NCBI RefSeq assembly: GCF_000236925.1
Contig: NC_016941.1
Coordinates: 2,118,539 to 2,182,538, forward strand
Length of the DNA: 64,000 nt
Reading direction: 5' to 3'
Source: Staphylococcus argenteus
GTDB taxonomy: Bacteria > Bacillota > Bacilli > Staphylococcales > Staphylococcaceae
The translations under genes were made by a program, and so were the position numbers. The notes below the pieces were generated by a model. It was not told where the DNA came from, did no database searches, and saw only the letters and a program-made list of their open reading frames with translations. Numbering within the stretch: position 1 is the stretch's first letter; each line of letters opens with the position of its first letter. Of this stretch, positions 38,957 through 50,800 are shown piece after piece.

Positions 38957-39640
38957 GCATGAAGGCTATATGACATTGATTAAAGAGATGTTTCCGAACG
39001 CTAAAATAGTTATCGATCGATTCCATATTGTTCAATTATTAAATCGTGCTTTAAATGGTATTCGAGTCGCTGTTATGAATGAATTAAGAACGACGAATCA
39101 ACCTTTATATAATAAGTTTAAAAGATATGCGAAATTACTATTAAAACCTGGAGAAGATTTAGAGGCATTTGAATATCGTAATGTAGCTTTATTTAAGGAA
39201 TGGAAGACACAAAAGGGTATCGTCAAGTATTTATTAGATCAAGATGACTCACTAAATGAGTCCTATAAATATATTAATCAACTACGATTCAAACTTAAAC
39301 ATAATGATTATGAAGGCTTTATTCACGAATTAAAACATACGCCATTATCTCAAGCGCATTCAGTTGTCCAACGAGCAATTAAGACACTTAACAAACATGC
39401 ATACTTTATAAAAAATACATTTGGTTATTACAATTTATCAAATGGTCCTTTAGAAGGTATAAATAACAAAATAAAATTAATTAAACGTACACCTTTTGGT
39501 TATGGAAGTTACAATCATTTGCGCAATCGAATATTATTATGTTCAAAACTTTACGCTCCAAAAAGTAAAAAGGAAGTTAAGCAATGTTTAGTTGCCTAAC
39601 TTCCGATATTGAACTCATCAGTCCAATTTGACATAGAGCC
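38957..39640 (+). mobile_element. ISL3-family insertion sequence remnant (3' part)
   Basis: The plus-strand frame from 38957 to 39599 gives ~214 residues of an ISL3-type DDE transposase C-terminus: GYMTLIKEMFPNAKIVIDRF, HIVQLLNRALNGIRV and SNGPLEGINNKIKLIKRTPF with the final catalytic Glu region. The downstream end is intact: inverted-repeat-like GGCTCTATGTCAAATTGG, read inward from 39640. The 5' half and left repeat are absent. The frame can be opened further left, into DNA that is really tnsC, so that part is not transposase. The truncated end abuts tnsC. Confidence 0.8.
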
Positions 39641-39659
39641 TTCTTTTCGACATAAAAAC

Positions 39660-39690
39660 ACCCCTTTAGATTACTATAATCTAAAGGGGT
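39660..39690 (-). terminator. New glmS terminator supplied by the transposon right end
   Basis: ACCCCTTTAGATTA, 3-base loop, TAATCTAAAGGGGT: a perfect 14-bp stem followed on the minus strand by GTTTTTATG. It sits ~95 bp after the glmS stop, inside the element, so it would stop glmS transcripts before the tns region. Its sequence closely resembles the displaced original terminator at 29260-29290. Confidence 0.8.
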
Positions 39691-39750
39691 AAAACGGTAT
39701 AACTTTATTTAAAACGGTACATCTTTTTTATAAACGGTACGACTTTATTT
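39691..39750 (-). repeat. Three contiguous 20-bp TnsB-type binding repeats at the right end
   Basis: Units at 39691-39710, 39711-39730 and 39731-39750 share (A/T)AAACGGTA-----TTT. On the minus strand the outermost reads AAATAAAGTCGTACCGTTT, comparable to the Tn7 TnsB site ACAATAAAGTCTTAAACT. Direct, contiguous repeats next to the terminus are typical of the glmS-proximal Tn7 right end. Confidence 0.8.
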
Positions 39751-39760
39751 CAAACCTAAA

Positions 39761-39765
39761 ACATG
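39761..39765. repeat. Right target-site duplication ACATG
   Basis: Second copy of the 5-bp ACATG flanking the element; centre 23 bp from the last base of the glmS stop codon. Confidence 0.7.
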
Positions 39766-39785
39766 CACTGATAAAATATACGTAA

Positions 39786-41591
39786 TTATTCTACAGTAAC
39801 TGATTTAGCAAGGTTACGTGGTTTATCCACATCTAAATCTCTGTGTAATGCCGCATAATATGAAATCAATTGTAATGCAACTACTGAAACTAATGGTGTT
39901 AATAATTCATGTACATGTGGAATGACATAAGTGTCGCCTTCTTTTTCAAGACCTTCCATAGAAATGATACATGGGTGTGCACCACGTGCTACTACTTCTT
40001 TAACGTTACCACGAATTGATAAATTAACTTTCTCTTGTGTTGCTAAACCTACAACTGGTGTGCCTTCTTCGATTAATGCAATCGTACCATGTTTAAGTTC
40101 TCCACCAGCAAAACCTTCTGCTTGAATGTAAGAAATTTCTTTAAGTTTTAATGCACCTTCTAAACTTACATTATAGTCAATTGTACGTCCGATAAAGAAT
40201 GCATTACGTGTTGTTGCTAAGAAATCTGTTGCAATTTGCTCCATAATTGGCGCATCGTCAACAATCGCTTCAATAGCTGTTGTTACTTTTGCCAATTCTC
40301 TTAATAAATCAATATCCGCTTCACGACCGTGCTCTTTCGCAACGATTTGAGATAAAATTGATAATACTGCAATTTGCGCAGTGTATGCTTTTGTAGATGC
40401 AACCGCGATTTCAGGACCAGCGTGTAATAACAATGTATGGTCTGCTTCACGAGACAACGTAGAACCTGCAACATTTGTAATTGTTAGTGATTTATGACCT
40501 AATTTTTTAGTTTCAACTAACACTGCACGGCTATCTGCTGTTTCACCTGATTGCGAAATATAAACAAATAATGGTTTTTCAGATAACAATGGCATGTTGT
40601 AAACAAATTCAGAAGCAACGTGTACTTCAGTTGGTACACCAGCCCATTTTTCTAAAAATTCTTTACCTACTAATCCTGCGTGGTAACTTGTACCAGCTGC
40701 AATTACATAAATACGGTCTGCTTCTTTAACATCATTAATGATATCTTGATCAATTTTCAAGTTACCTTCTGCATCTTGGTACTCTTGAATAATACGACGC
40801 ATAACTGCAGGCTGTTCATGAATCTCTTTTAACATATAATGTGCATAAACACCTTTTTCGGCATCTGATGCATCAATTTCAGCAGTATATGAATCACGAT
40901 CTTGAACATTTCCTTCTGCGTCTTTAATAATTACTTCGTCTTTTTTAACAATAACGATTTCGTGGTCATGGATTTCTTTATATTCGCTTGTCACTTGTAA
41001 CATTGCAAGTGCATCTGATGCGATAACGTTGAATCCTTCACCTACACCCAATAATAATGGTGATTTATTTTTAGCAACATAGATTGTGTCTTTGTCTTCA
41101 GCATCTAATAAACCTAATGCATATGAACCATGTAATAATGACACAACTTTTGTAAATGCTTCTTCCGTTGATAAACCTTGATTTGAAAAGTATTCAATTA
41201 ATTGAACAATAACTTCTGTATCTGTTTCTGAAATGAATGATACGCCTTGTAAATATTCATTTTTTAACTCTTCATAGTTTTCAATAACACCGTTGTGAAC
41301 TAAAGTAAAACGGCCATTTGAAGATTGATGAGGATGAGAGTTTTCATGGTTAGGTACACCGTGAGTTGCCCAACGTGTGTGACCGATTCCAACAGGACCA
41401 TCAAAATCACTGCTATCAGCAACTTTACGTAATTCTGCAATTCGTCCTTTTTCTTTAAATACAGTTGTACTATCTTCATTTACTACAGCGATACCTGCTG
41501 AATCGTAGCCTCTGTATTCTAATTTTTCTAAACCTTTTAATAATAATTCTTTGGCATTATCATAGCCAATATAACCTACAATTCCACACAT
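39786..41591 (-). CDS. glmS: Glutamine-fructose-6-phosphate aminotransferase (isomerising)
   Basis: Makes glucosamine-6-phosphate from fructose-6-phosphate and glutamine, the entry to peptidoglycan and teichoic acid amino sugars. 601 residues. The N-terminal Cys in MCGIVGYIG is the glutaminase nucleophile, which fixes the start at 41591 although the frame opens six codons earlier. HTRWATHG lies in the glutaminase domain. Two SIS domains follow, with [21 protein letters not shown] and the end [13 protein letters not shown]. The 3' end of this gene is the TnsD recognition site for Tn7-like elements; it is intact. Expression is under the glmS ribozyme in the leader. Confidence 0.97.
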   Translation of the reverse strand: MCGIVGYIGYDNAKELLLKGLEKLEYRGYDSAGIAVVNEDSTTVFKEKGRIAELRKVADSSDFDGPVGIGHTRWATHGVPNHENSHPHQSSNGRFTLVHNGVIENYEELKNEYLQGVSFISETDTEVIVQLIEYFSNQGLSTEEAFTKVVSLLHGSYALGLLDAEDKDTIYVAKNKSPLLLGVGEGFNVIASDALAMLQVTSEYKEIHDHEIVIVKKDEVIIKDAEGNVQDRDSYTAEIDASDAEKGVYAHYMLKEIHEQPAVMRRIIQEYQDAEGNLKIDQDIINDVKEADRIYVIAAGTSYHAGLVGKEFLEKWAGVPTEVHVASEFVYNMPLLSEKPLFVYISQSGETADSRAVLVETKKLGHKSLTITNVAGSTLSREADHTLLLHAGPEIAVASTKAYTAQIAVLSILSQIVAKEHGREADIDLLRELAKVTTAIEAIVDDAPIMEQIATDFLATTRNAFFIGRTIDYNVSLEGALKLKEISYIQAEGFAGGELKHGTIALIEEGTPVVGLATQEKVNLSIRGNVKEVVARGAHPCIISMEGLEKEGDTYVIPHVHELLTPLVSVVALQLISYYAALHRDLDVDKPRNLAKSVTVE

Positions 41592-41789
41592 AACTTCATT
41601 TTCCTCCATATAGGAATAGTACGCGTAAATTATGACTTATTGTCGATAATTTAGATTGACAATCTGCTTTCATAATATAAATGTGGAATGTACTATTTTG
41701 CATTCATCCCACAACAAATTAAGCATAGTTATATCTATTAACTACACAAAATGCTTACACTGTACTTTCCTTTTTAATATTTTTATATT

Positions 41790-42000
41790 TAATTTCTGGC
41801 GATCTTATTAACTTTGTCCATTAAGTCACCTTAATGTTTTACTTAATAAGCTAACGAATGAGCCACATCCGGGATAGCATCCGCCGATCTATTCGATCAC
41901 TATCCTCCTCGTCTACAAATATATAAATGATGTTCTATAAAGATCACTCTTATATTAATCTTTAATCATCAAACATAATTATTTATTTGCACAGGCGCTT
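41790..42000 (-). ncRNA. glmS ribozyme (glucosamine-6-phosphate-sensing self-cleaving leader)
   Basis: Conserved elements in minus-strand order: the cleavage-site segment AAGCGCC (around 41999-41994), GACGAGGAGGATAG, then the core GGCGGATGCTATCCCGG, and the closing GATCGCCAGAAATT near 41790. This matches the glmS ribozyme class, in which GlcN6P acts as cofactor for self-cleavage and the cleaved mRNA is degraded, giving feedback control. The region 41592-41789 is the remaining untranslated leader. End positions are approximate. Confidence 0.9.
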
Positions 42001-42141
42001 TAACTGTATTACCGAACTTTCCCCCTTTCCATTAATCATTATTGTACAACGGTGTTGTTTTATTTTGCAAATATTTTCACAATAAAATTTTAAAAATCCT
42101 AAAACAATATTTTTGTTTTACATTTTCAAAATATCTATGTG

Positions 42142-42209
42142 GTCACATTTATGACACTTCATTTAATTTTGTCACATTTATTTTGACAAAGTTGATTTTT
42201 GTTTATATT
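42142..42209 (+). promoter_or_regulatory. mtlA promoter and candidate MtlR sites
   Basis: GTCACATTTAT occurs twice, at 42142 and 42171, 29 bp apart, each forming part of a dyad with a downstream TGAC (GTCACATTTATGAC and GTCACATTTATTTTGAC). They precede TTGACA (42183-42188) and TATATT (42204-42209), a short-spaced promoter expected to need an activator. MtlR is the natural candidate. Found by eye only. Confidence 0.5.
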
Positions 42210-42272
42210 GAGGATTACGTTCTGGCTCTTTACACTAAAGATAGTCACATACATTAAAAAAGAGGTGTAAAT

Positions 42273-43823
42273 ATGTCGCAAACTGAAGAGAAAAAAGGAA
42301 TTGGTCGTCACGTTCAAGCATTCGGATCATTTTTGAGTAGTATGATTATGCCAAACATTGGCGCATTCATTGCTTGGGGATTCATCGCGGCCATTTTTAT
42401 AGATAATGGTTGGTTCCCAAATAAAGATTTAGCTACGTTGGCTGGTCCAATGATTACTTATTTAATCCCACTATTAATCGCATTTAGTGGTGGTCGTTTA
42501 ATTTATGATTTACGTGGTGGTATTATCGCTGCAACGGCAACTATGGGGGTCATCGTTGCATTACCTGATACACCAATGTTACTTGGCGCTATGATTATGG
42601 GTCCTTTAGTTGGTTGGTTAATGAAAAAGACTGACCAATTTATCCAACCTAGAACACCACAAGGTTTTGAAATGTTATTCAATAATTTTTCAGCTGGTAT
42701 TTTAGGATTCATCATGACCATTGCAGGATTTAAACTTTTAGCACCACTTATGAAATTTATTATGCATATTTTATCAGTGGCAGTTGAAGCATTAGTACAT
42801 GCTCACCTACTTCCACTTGTAAGTATTTTAGTAGAACCTGCAAAAATTGTATTTTTAAACAATGCGATTAACCATGGTGTATTCACACCACTTGGTGCAG
42901 ATCAAGCTGCAAAAGCTGGTCAATCTATTTTATACACAATTGAATCTAACCCTGGACCAGGTTTAGGTATCTTACTTGCTTATATGATTTTCGGAAAAGG
43001 TACTGCAAAAGCAACGTCATATGGTGCTGGAATCATCCACTTCTTCGGTGGTATTCATGAAATTTATTTCCCATATGTATTAATGCGTCCTTTATTATTC
43101 ATCGCAGTTATTTTAGGTGGTATGACTGGTGTTGCAACTTATCAAGCAACAGGATTCGGATTTAAAAGTCCAGCGTCACCAGGTTCATTTATTGTTTACT
43201 GTTTAAATGCACCTAGAGGCGAATTCTTGCACATGTTACTCGGTGTCTTCCTTGCTGCACTTGTATCATTCGTCGTAGCAGCTTTAATTATAAAGTTCAC
43301 TAAAGAACCTAAACAAGATTTAGAAGCCGCAACTGCTCAAATGGAAACTACTAAAGGTAAAAAATCTAGTGTTGCTTCTAAGTTAGTATCTTCTGATAAA
43401 GATGCGAAAGTTGAAGAGAATGTAAATACTAAAGCAAAAACGAATGCGGATGAACCATCTACATTAGAGGATGATCCTGAAGCATTATTGGATAATTACA
43501 ATACTGAAGATGTTGATGCGCACAATTACAATAATATAGATCATGTTATTTTTGCCTGCGATGCGGGTATGGGTTCTAGTGCAATGGGTGCAAGTATGCT
43601 ACGTAATAAATTTAAAAAAGCAGGCATTAATGATATCACAGTGACAAATACTGCGATTAATCAATTGCCAAAAGATGCACAATTAGTTATTACTCAGAAA
43701 AAATTAACTGACCGTGCTATTAAACAAACACCGAATGCTATTCATATTTCAGTGGATAACTTCCTTAATTCACCAAGATATGAAGAACTTTTAAATAATC
43801 TTAAAAAAGATGATCAAGCATAA
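42273..43823 (+). CDS. mtlA: PTS mannitol-specific transporter subunit EIICB
   Basis: Membrane permease that imports and phosphorylates mannitol. 516 residues: the EIIC membrane domain occupies ~1-345 (FLSSMIMPNIGAFIAWGFIA, NNAINHGVFTPLGADQA, GGIHEIYFPYVLMRPLLF). A charged linker follows, then the EIIB domain from ~425 with the phosphorylated Cys in VIFACDAGMGSSAMGASML. EIIA is separate here (mtlF), unlike the fused enteric protein. The ribosome binding site AAAGAGGTGTAAAT precedes ATG. First gene of mtlA-mtlR-mtlF-mtlD. Confidence 0.96.
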   Translation: MSQTEEKKGIGRHVQAFGSFLSSMIMPNIGAFIAWGFIAAIFIDNGWFPNKDLATLAGPMITYLIPLLIAFSGGRLIYDLRGGIIAATATMGVIVALPDTPMLLGAMIMGPLVGWLMKKTDQFIQPRTPQGFEMLFNNFSAGILGFIMTIAGFKLLAPLMKFIMHILSVAVEALVHAHLLPLVSILVEPAKIVFLNNAINHGVFTPLGADQAAKAGQSILYTIESNPGPGLGILLAYMIFGKGTAKATSYGAGIIHFFGGIHEIYFPYVLMRPLLFIAVILGGMTGVATYQATGFGFKSPASPGSFIVYCLNAPRGEFLHMLLGVFLAALVSFVVAALIIKFTKEPKQDLEAATAQMETTKGKKSSVASKLVSSDKDAKVEENVNTKAKTNADEPSTLEDDPEALLDNYNTEDVDAHNYNNIDHVIFACDAGMGSSAMGASMLRNKFKKAGINDITVTNTAINQLPKDAQLVITQKKLTDRAIKQTPNAIHISVDNFLNSPRYEELLNNLKKDDQA

Positions 43824-43856
43824 TAATTAAATAAATTATAAATGGAGGATACCGCC

Positions 43857-45977
43857 ATGTTATTGAGTACACGTGAAAAAGAAATGATAGCCCTATTGAT
43901 TAAATATAATGGTCAATATGTCACTATACACGACATCGCTCAGCAACTTGCGGTGTCCTCTCGTACTATACATCGTGAATTAAAGGGAGTTGAAGCTTAT
44001 CTAACTTCCTTTTCATTAATTTTAGAGCGTGCAAATAAAAAAGGGATTCGCATCGCTGGTGCAGACTCTGATTTACATGATTTGAAGCAATCCATCGCAC
44101 AACATCAAACGATTGATTTATCTGTTGAAGAACAAAAAGTAATCATTTTATATGCTCTGATACAAGCTAAAGATCCCGTTAAACAATACAGTTTAGCTCA
44201 AGAAATTGGTGTTTCAGTCCAAACTTTAGCGAAGATGTTGGATGACTTAGAGATAGATTTAAATGGTTACCAATTATCTTTATCACGTAAGCGTGGCGAA
44301 GGTATTTATCTAGTAGGTACTGAATCGAAAAAACGTGAATTTTTGAGTCAGCTTATGGTGAATAACTTAAATAGTACTAGTGTCTATTCCGTTATTGAAA
44401 ATCATTTCGTTTATCACTCTTTGAATCAAATCCAACAAGACTTTGTAGATTTGGAACGCATTTTCAATGTCGAACGTTTATTAATGGATTACTTAAGCGC
44501 CCTACCTTATCAACTTACTGAATCAAGTTATTTAACTTTAACAGTTCATATTGTTCTATCTATTTCACGTATAAAAAATGGTGAATATGTTGCTTTAAAT
44601 GATGAAATTTATGAATCTGTTCAACATACATTGGAACATAAAGTTGCAAGTGAACTTGCAGATAAGCTTGGTCAAATTTATGATGTGACATTTAATCAAG
44701 CAGAAATCGCTTTTATTACAATTCATCTACGTGGTGCTAAACGTAAAAATCTTAATGACACGTCGTCAAATAATCAATGTGAAGAAAATAAAATTAAATC
44801 ATTTGTCAAAAAAGTAGAATCAATTTCAGGTATGAATTTTGTAGACATAGATACATTAGTTGATGGGTTAACGCTTCATCTCAATCCAGCTATTAATCGT
44901 TTGCAAGCCAATATTGAAACGTATAATCCTTTAACAGACATGATTAAGTACAAATATCCAAGGTTATTCGAAAATGTCAGATTAGCATTAAATGATTGCT
45001 GGCCTGAATTGATTTTTCCAGAAAGCGAAATCGCATTTATAGTATTACATTTTGGTGGCTCAATTAAAAATCAAGGTAATCGCTTTTTAAGTATACTAGT
45101 CGTTTGCAGTAGTGGTATGGGTACAAGTCGCCTATTATCTACACGTCTCGAACAAGTTTTTAATGAAATTGAACGTATCACACAGGCATCTGTTAGTGAT
45201 TTGAATACACTTGATTTAACACAATTTGACGGTATCATTTCAACAGTAAATTTAGACATTACTTCCCCCTATCTAACGGTCAATCCACTGTTGCCTGATA
45301 GTGATGTAAGTTATGTCGCTCAGTTTTTAAATACAAAATCAATTCAACATGATGAAACTGTTTATACAATGAACGAGAATAAATTAAACCCTTTAGAAAA
45401 ACTTACTTATATTGAAGACAACAACCGTGAAGGAAAAGCTGTATTACTTTCAGATGATGATGATCAGTTAAGCAATGATCATTCTGAACAATTAATTCAA
45501 AATATGCGTTCGGGTTTAACATTAATTGATTCAGTGAAAATAGATTATACACATGTAAATCAATGGAACGAATATATTGCTGATTACTTACTTCATTATC
45601 ATGTGATAAACGATGCACCGTCATTCGCTGAACTACTAGAGCAACGGTTGAAAGATAACCCTGGATGGATATTAGACCCCTATCCAGTTGCAATACCACA
45701 TCTAAAAGACAAAATGATTCAACATCCAATAATTTTAATTACATGTTTAGATCAACCGTTAGTATTACCTAGTATTCAAAATGACCATTTTACAATTAAA
45801 TATATGATTTCCATGTTTATTCCTGAAAATGATTTTATGTCGTCACTAGTGAGTGACCTATCTGAAATTTTAAGTTTGCAATTAGAATCTATTGATACTT
45901 TTATGGAAAAACCACAGGAATTTGAAACATTATTAAGAAACAAATTTTTAAAACGAATTCAAAACCAATTTATTTAG
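43857..45977 (+). CDS. mtlR: Mannitol operon activator, PRD-containing BglG/MtlR family
   Basis: 706-residue multidomain activator whose activity is set by PTS phosphorylation. N-terminal HTH modules (VTIHDIAQQLAVSSRTIHREL; SLAQEIGVSVQTLAKMLDD) are followed by two PTS regulation domains (PRD1 ~185-290, with ITIHLRGAKRK at its end, and PRD2 ~305-410). An EIIB-like domain has the Cys in VVCSSGMGTSRLLSTRL. A C-terminal EIIA-like domain has the His in YPVAIPHLKD. The frame opens at an ATG formed within the ribosome binding site; TGGAGGATACCGCC places the real start at 43857. It lies between mtlA and mtlF, 33 bp after mtlA. Confidence 0.93.
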   Translation: MLLSTREKEMIALLIKYNGQYVTIHDIAQQLAVSSRTIHRELKGVEAYLTSFSLILERANKKGIRIAGADSDLHDLKQSIAQHQTIDLSVEEQKVIILYALIQAKDPVKQYSLAQEIGVSVQTLAKMLDDLEIDLNGYQLSLSRKRGEGIYLVGTESKKREFLSQLMVNNLNSTSVYSVIENHFVYHSLNQIQQDFVDLERIFNVERLLMDYLSALPYQLTESSYLTLTVHIVLSISRIKNGEYVALNDEIYESVQHTLEHKVASELADKLGQIYDVTFNQAEIAFITIHLRGAKRKNLNDTSSNNQCEENKIKSFVKKVESISGMNFVDIDTLVDGLTLHLNPAINRLQANIETYNPLTDMIKYKYPRLFENVRLALNDCWPELIFPESEIAFIVLHFGGSIKNQGNRFLSILVVCSSGMGTSRLLSTRLEQVFNEIERITQASVSDLNTLDLTQFDGIISTVNLDITSPYLTVNPLLPDSDVSYVAQFLNTKSIQHDETVYTMNENKLNPLEKLTYIEDNNREGKAVLLSDDDDQLSNDHSEQLIQNMRSGLTLIDSVKIDYTHVNQWNEYIADYLLHYHVINDAPSFAELLEQRLKDNPGWILDPYPVAIPHLKDKMIQHPIILITCLDQPLVLPSIQNDHFTIKYMISMFIPENDFMSSLVSDLSEILSLQLESIDTFMEKPQEFETLLRNKFLKRIQNQFI

Positions 45978-45989
45978 GAGTGTAGAAAA

Positions 45990-47530
<1,541 letters not shown>

Positions 47531-47630
47531 TTTATCGAGATTGTTGTTTAAATAATATATTTTAACCTTTATGAACGAAAGATTTGTTTAATTTGCGACA
47601 GTAACTTATTTATTTTAAATCTCTAGATAC

Positions 47631-47690
47631 AAAAATACTCCCTTCAACATAGACACTTGAATTGTACTATGTATGAAAGGAGTATTTTTT
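47631..47690. terminator. mtl operon terminator
   Basis: AAAAATACTCC ... GGAGTATTTTTT, with an inner stem ACATAG / CTATGT. The remainder of 47531-47834, between mtlD and the end of fmtB, shows no other feature. Confidence 0.8.
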
Positions 47691-47834
47691 ACGTTAATCC
47701 ATTGTTTTGATTTTACATCATCAATTATTTCAATTGATGAATACTAAAACATATTGATATTAACTTTAATATTTCGTTATTTTCGTAAAAACTATTCTTT
47801 TTGAAATAACTTGACGTTTTAAACCCGAATAGTT

Positions 47835-50800
47835 TTACTCTTCTGTTTGACGATCTTTCTTAGTAAATCTTCTAATTAAGAATGCCATTCCTGCGCCAAG
47901 TGCTAATTCAGCATATGGTAAATCATCATTGTGTGACATACCAGTATCTGGTAATGCTTTAGCTTTTTGGTTAGTTTTTGGTTCAGCTTTAGTGTCTTTA
48001 TTTTGTTGAACTGACATTGCATTATATTTGTCTATATTAGACTTACGTGTTTCAGTCATTTCTTGATTAGTACTGTTATTTTCATTAGAAACTGATGCTA
48101 CTGACGCCTTCGTGTTGTCGTTTTGTGTAGCTTTATCAGTTGCACCTGCTGTTGTCATATTATCTTTTTGACTAGCATCTTTTGAAGTCATATTATCTTT
48201 AGCATCAACAGATTTTGATGCTGTAGAGTTATTTGATACATCAGTGTCAACTTTTCCTGTTGTTTCATCTGTTTCGTTTGATGCTACTTTAGTGTCAGAC
48301 TTAGATTGTCCAGCTTCAGATTGTTCTGACATACTACCTTCTTTATCTTTTGAAGTTACAGAAGGTGCTTTTGGCTCAGTTATATCTGCTGATGGTAATG
48401 TTTCATTTGTAGATTCAACCATGCTTTGATTAGTAGAATCTTTTCCATCTTTTTCCGACTTATGTGTAGCTTCAGATTTTGGTTGAGCAACTTTGCCATT
48501 AGCTGGTTGTGAATCAGCGTTATTATTAACATCAGCATTTTGATTTGTATCATTTGTTGATGGCTCCATATTTCCTTCAGTAGCCGATGATGCAACTGTA
48601 TTTTCAGTTGCTGTTGGAGCTGTTGATGAACTACTATTATTTGATGGAGCGTCATTTCCTGATGTTGCTGCTGTTGTATTGTTATTTGTTGTACCTTCTG
48701 TTGGCGTTGCACTATTTGTTTTTGGTGATGGTTTATCAGTTGTTCCATTATCCGTTGATGTTGATGCATTTACATTGCCATTACTGTTTGTTGTTGTGTT
48801 ATCACTTGATGAGTTGATAGCTGATGGAGCTGTTGTTGACTCATCAGTTGACATACTACTATTGCTTGGTGTTGTAGATGGTGCATCTACATTTTCATTA
48901 GTTGTTGCTGCTGTTGAATTAGGTTGTCCAGTATTTTCTGGCGTTGCATTAGCATTTGGATCATTCTGAGGCACAATCGCTTCAATTGCAGGTATCGTTA
49001 CATTTTGTAATTCAGCAACTTCTGTATTTGTTTGTGTTTTATCTAAATTATCAGCAAATCTGTCAAAATATCTACCTAAATCTGTACGTGCAATTTCTTT
49101 CGCCGATGCATCTGCATCTGCATTTTTAATTATTTCTATTTGCTTGTTAACCACTTCTCTAATTGCTTCCAAAGCATTTTTCTTAACTACTGGATTAATA
49201 CGTTGTGCTTTAAGTTCTTCAAGCGCACTATTTTTGACAGTAGCGATTTCTGCATTTGTAGTTTGATCAGAAATATCTTCAGTTGCTTTTGATAAAATGT
49301 CTTCTAAAGCATTCGTAAACGCTTCTTTTTCTTCAGTTGTAGCATCAGCGTCGACATTTACACCTGCTTCAATTTGGTCTAATGCAGTTTCTAATTCTTC
49401 AATAGCTTTTTGTTTTTCTGTAGAGTCAATTTGAATGTTATCAAATGCTTCAAGTCCTTGTGCTTTAGCTTTTTCAACTTCGGCAGTTGTTGTTGCATCA
49501 TTAATGCCTTGTTTAGCTTGGTCTGTGATTTGCTTAATTGTTGCTAACGCTTCTGATTTTTCCTCAGTAGTTAGTTGATCACTATGATCAATTGAATCTT
49601 TTGTTTCTTCAGCTTTTGTATCAATAACTTGGATAGCTTTAGGCTTAACAGTAGCTTCTACTTGAACTGCATCGATTGCTGCTTTACCTTGTGCTAATGC
49701 ATCATCAACATCACTGTTTTCCACACCATCATTAATGCTTTCAAGGGCACTTTCTACTGTTTGGTTTACTTTGTTTATTGCTGCTTGTTTTTCATCTTGT
49801 GTTGCATTCGTGTCAGCTGAAATATTATTTCTCTTCTGATCTGCATAAGCATATAATTCATTAGTTGCGCTTTCTTTTTTAGCACTTGGAATTACGTAAT
49901 TATTAATGTTATCCAAATCATTATGAATTTGTATTTCTATATCATCTTTTGAAGTAGCTTGATTAATATTTTGTTCAGCAGTTTGTTTGAATTCAGCAAG
50001 TTTTTGTTTAGCTTCTGCAATTTCGCTAGCTGTTGATGCATTAGAATTATCAGCTTCACTTACTTTTGCATTGTATGCATCTTCAATTTTAGCTAATGAA
50101 TCTTTTTTGTATTCACTAAATGTTTTTACTGCGTTAATTTTAGCTTTTCCACCTTTAACAGCTGCATCTACATACCCATCTGTTGACGATTGATCTACGT
50201 TTGTTTTAGCTTGATTTAATTCGTTATCAACTTCTTGTTTTGCATCATTGATTTCTTGTTGTGACGCATTCGGTGTTTGTTCAATTTGTTGTTTTCTTTC
50301 AGTTGCTGCTTGTTCTAATTCTGTTTTACCGGCTGGTTTTTTAACAGGTGTTGCTTGAATATGTTGAACTTTATTTACGGCTAAATCTTTTGCATTATTA
50401 ACATCTACAGTAGTACTTGCTGCATTGATATTATTTAATCCTTCTTCATATGCATTTCTAACTGGTCCAATGCCCTTTTCTTTTTCTTCATTAGTCGTGT
50501 CATTATCATTAAGAATGTCATTAATTTTATTTTGCATTTCATTTAGCAATTCAGCTCTTGCATTCGTTTTAACATCTGTTGATGCTTGAATTGGTTCGAT
50601 TGCTTGAATACCTGCATCTTTTGCAGTGTTTACATCATCAATCGACTGTGCATTTTCAATATTTTGCATACCTTGTGTTAATCGTGCGTCTACTTGTTGA
50701 TTCGCTTGATCTTTTTCTTCAGTAGTTGCATCTGCACTTTGAGCAATAAGCGCTTTTTGATCATTTGCTTTTGTTGTTAGTTCACCTTTTGCAACATCTT

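Larger units (their letters stand above)
29319..39760 (-). mobile_element. Degenerate Tn7-like transposon at attTn7 carrying a Thoeris system
   Basis: A 10.4-kb element inserted ~25 bp after the glmS stop, the classic Tn7 attachment site recognised by TnsD. Left end TGTGGGTTTGGAATAAAG and right end (inverted) TTTAGGTTTGAAATAAAG agree at 15 of 18 bases. From the glmS-proximal end the order is: TnsB-type repeats, terminator, ISL3 remnant, tnsC, an unknown gene, tnsD, tnsE, an hsd scar, then thsA, TIR gene, thsB. This matches Tn7 polarity, with tns genes starting near the right end next to glmS and cargo towards the left. tnsA and tnsB are missing and tnsC, tnsD and tnsE are all pseudogenes, so the element cannot move by itself. 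The Thoeris frames are open. Boundaries could shift by two or three bases because ACATG overlaps candidate TGT/ACA ends. Confidence 0.88.

Noticed and set aside
42042..42257. 71-codon plus-strand open frame upstream of mtlA
   Set aside because: Phe/Ile/Tyr-rich translation of the AT-rich mtl promoter region; it runs through the candidate operators and promoter and lacks a ribosome binding site.
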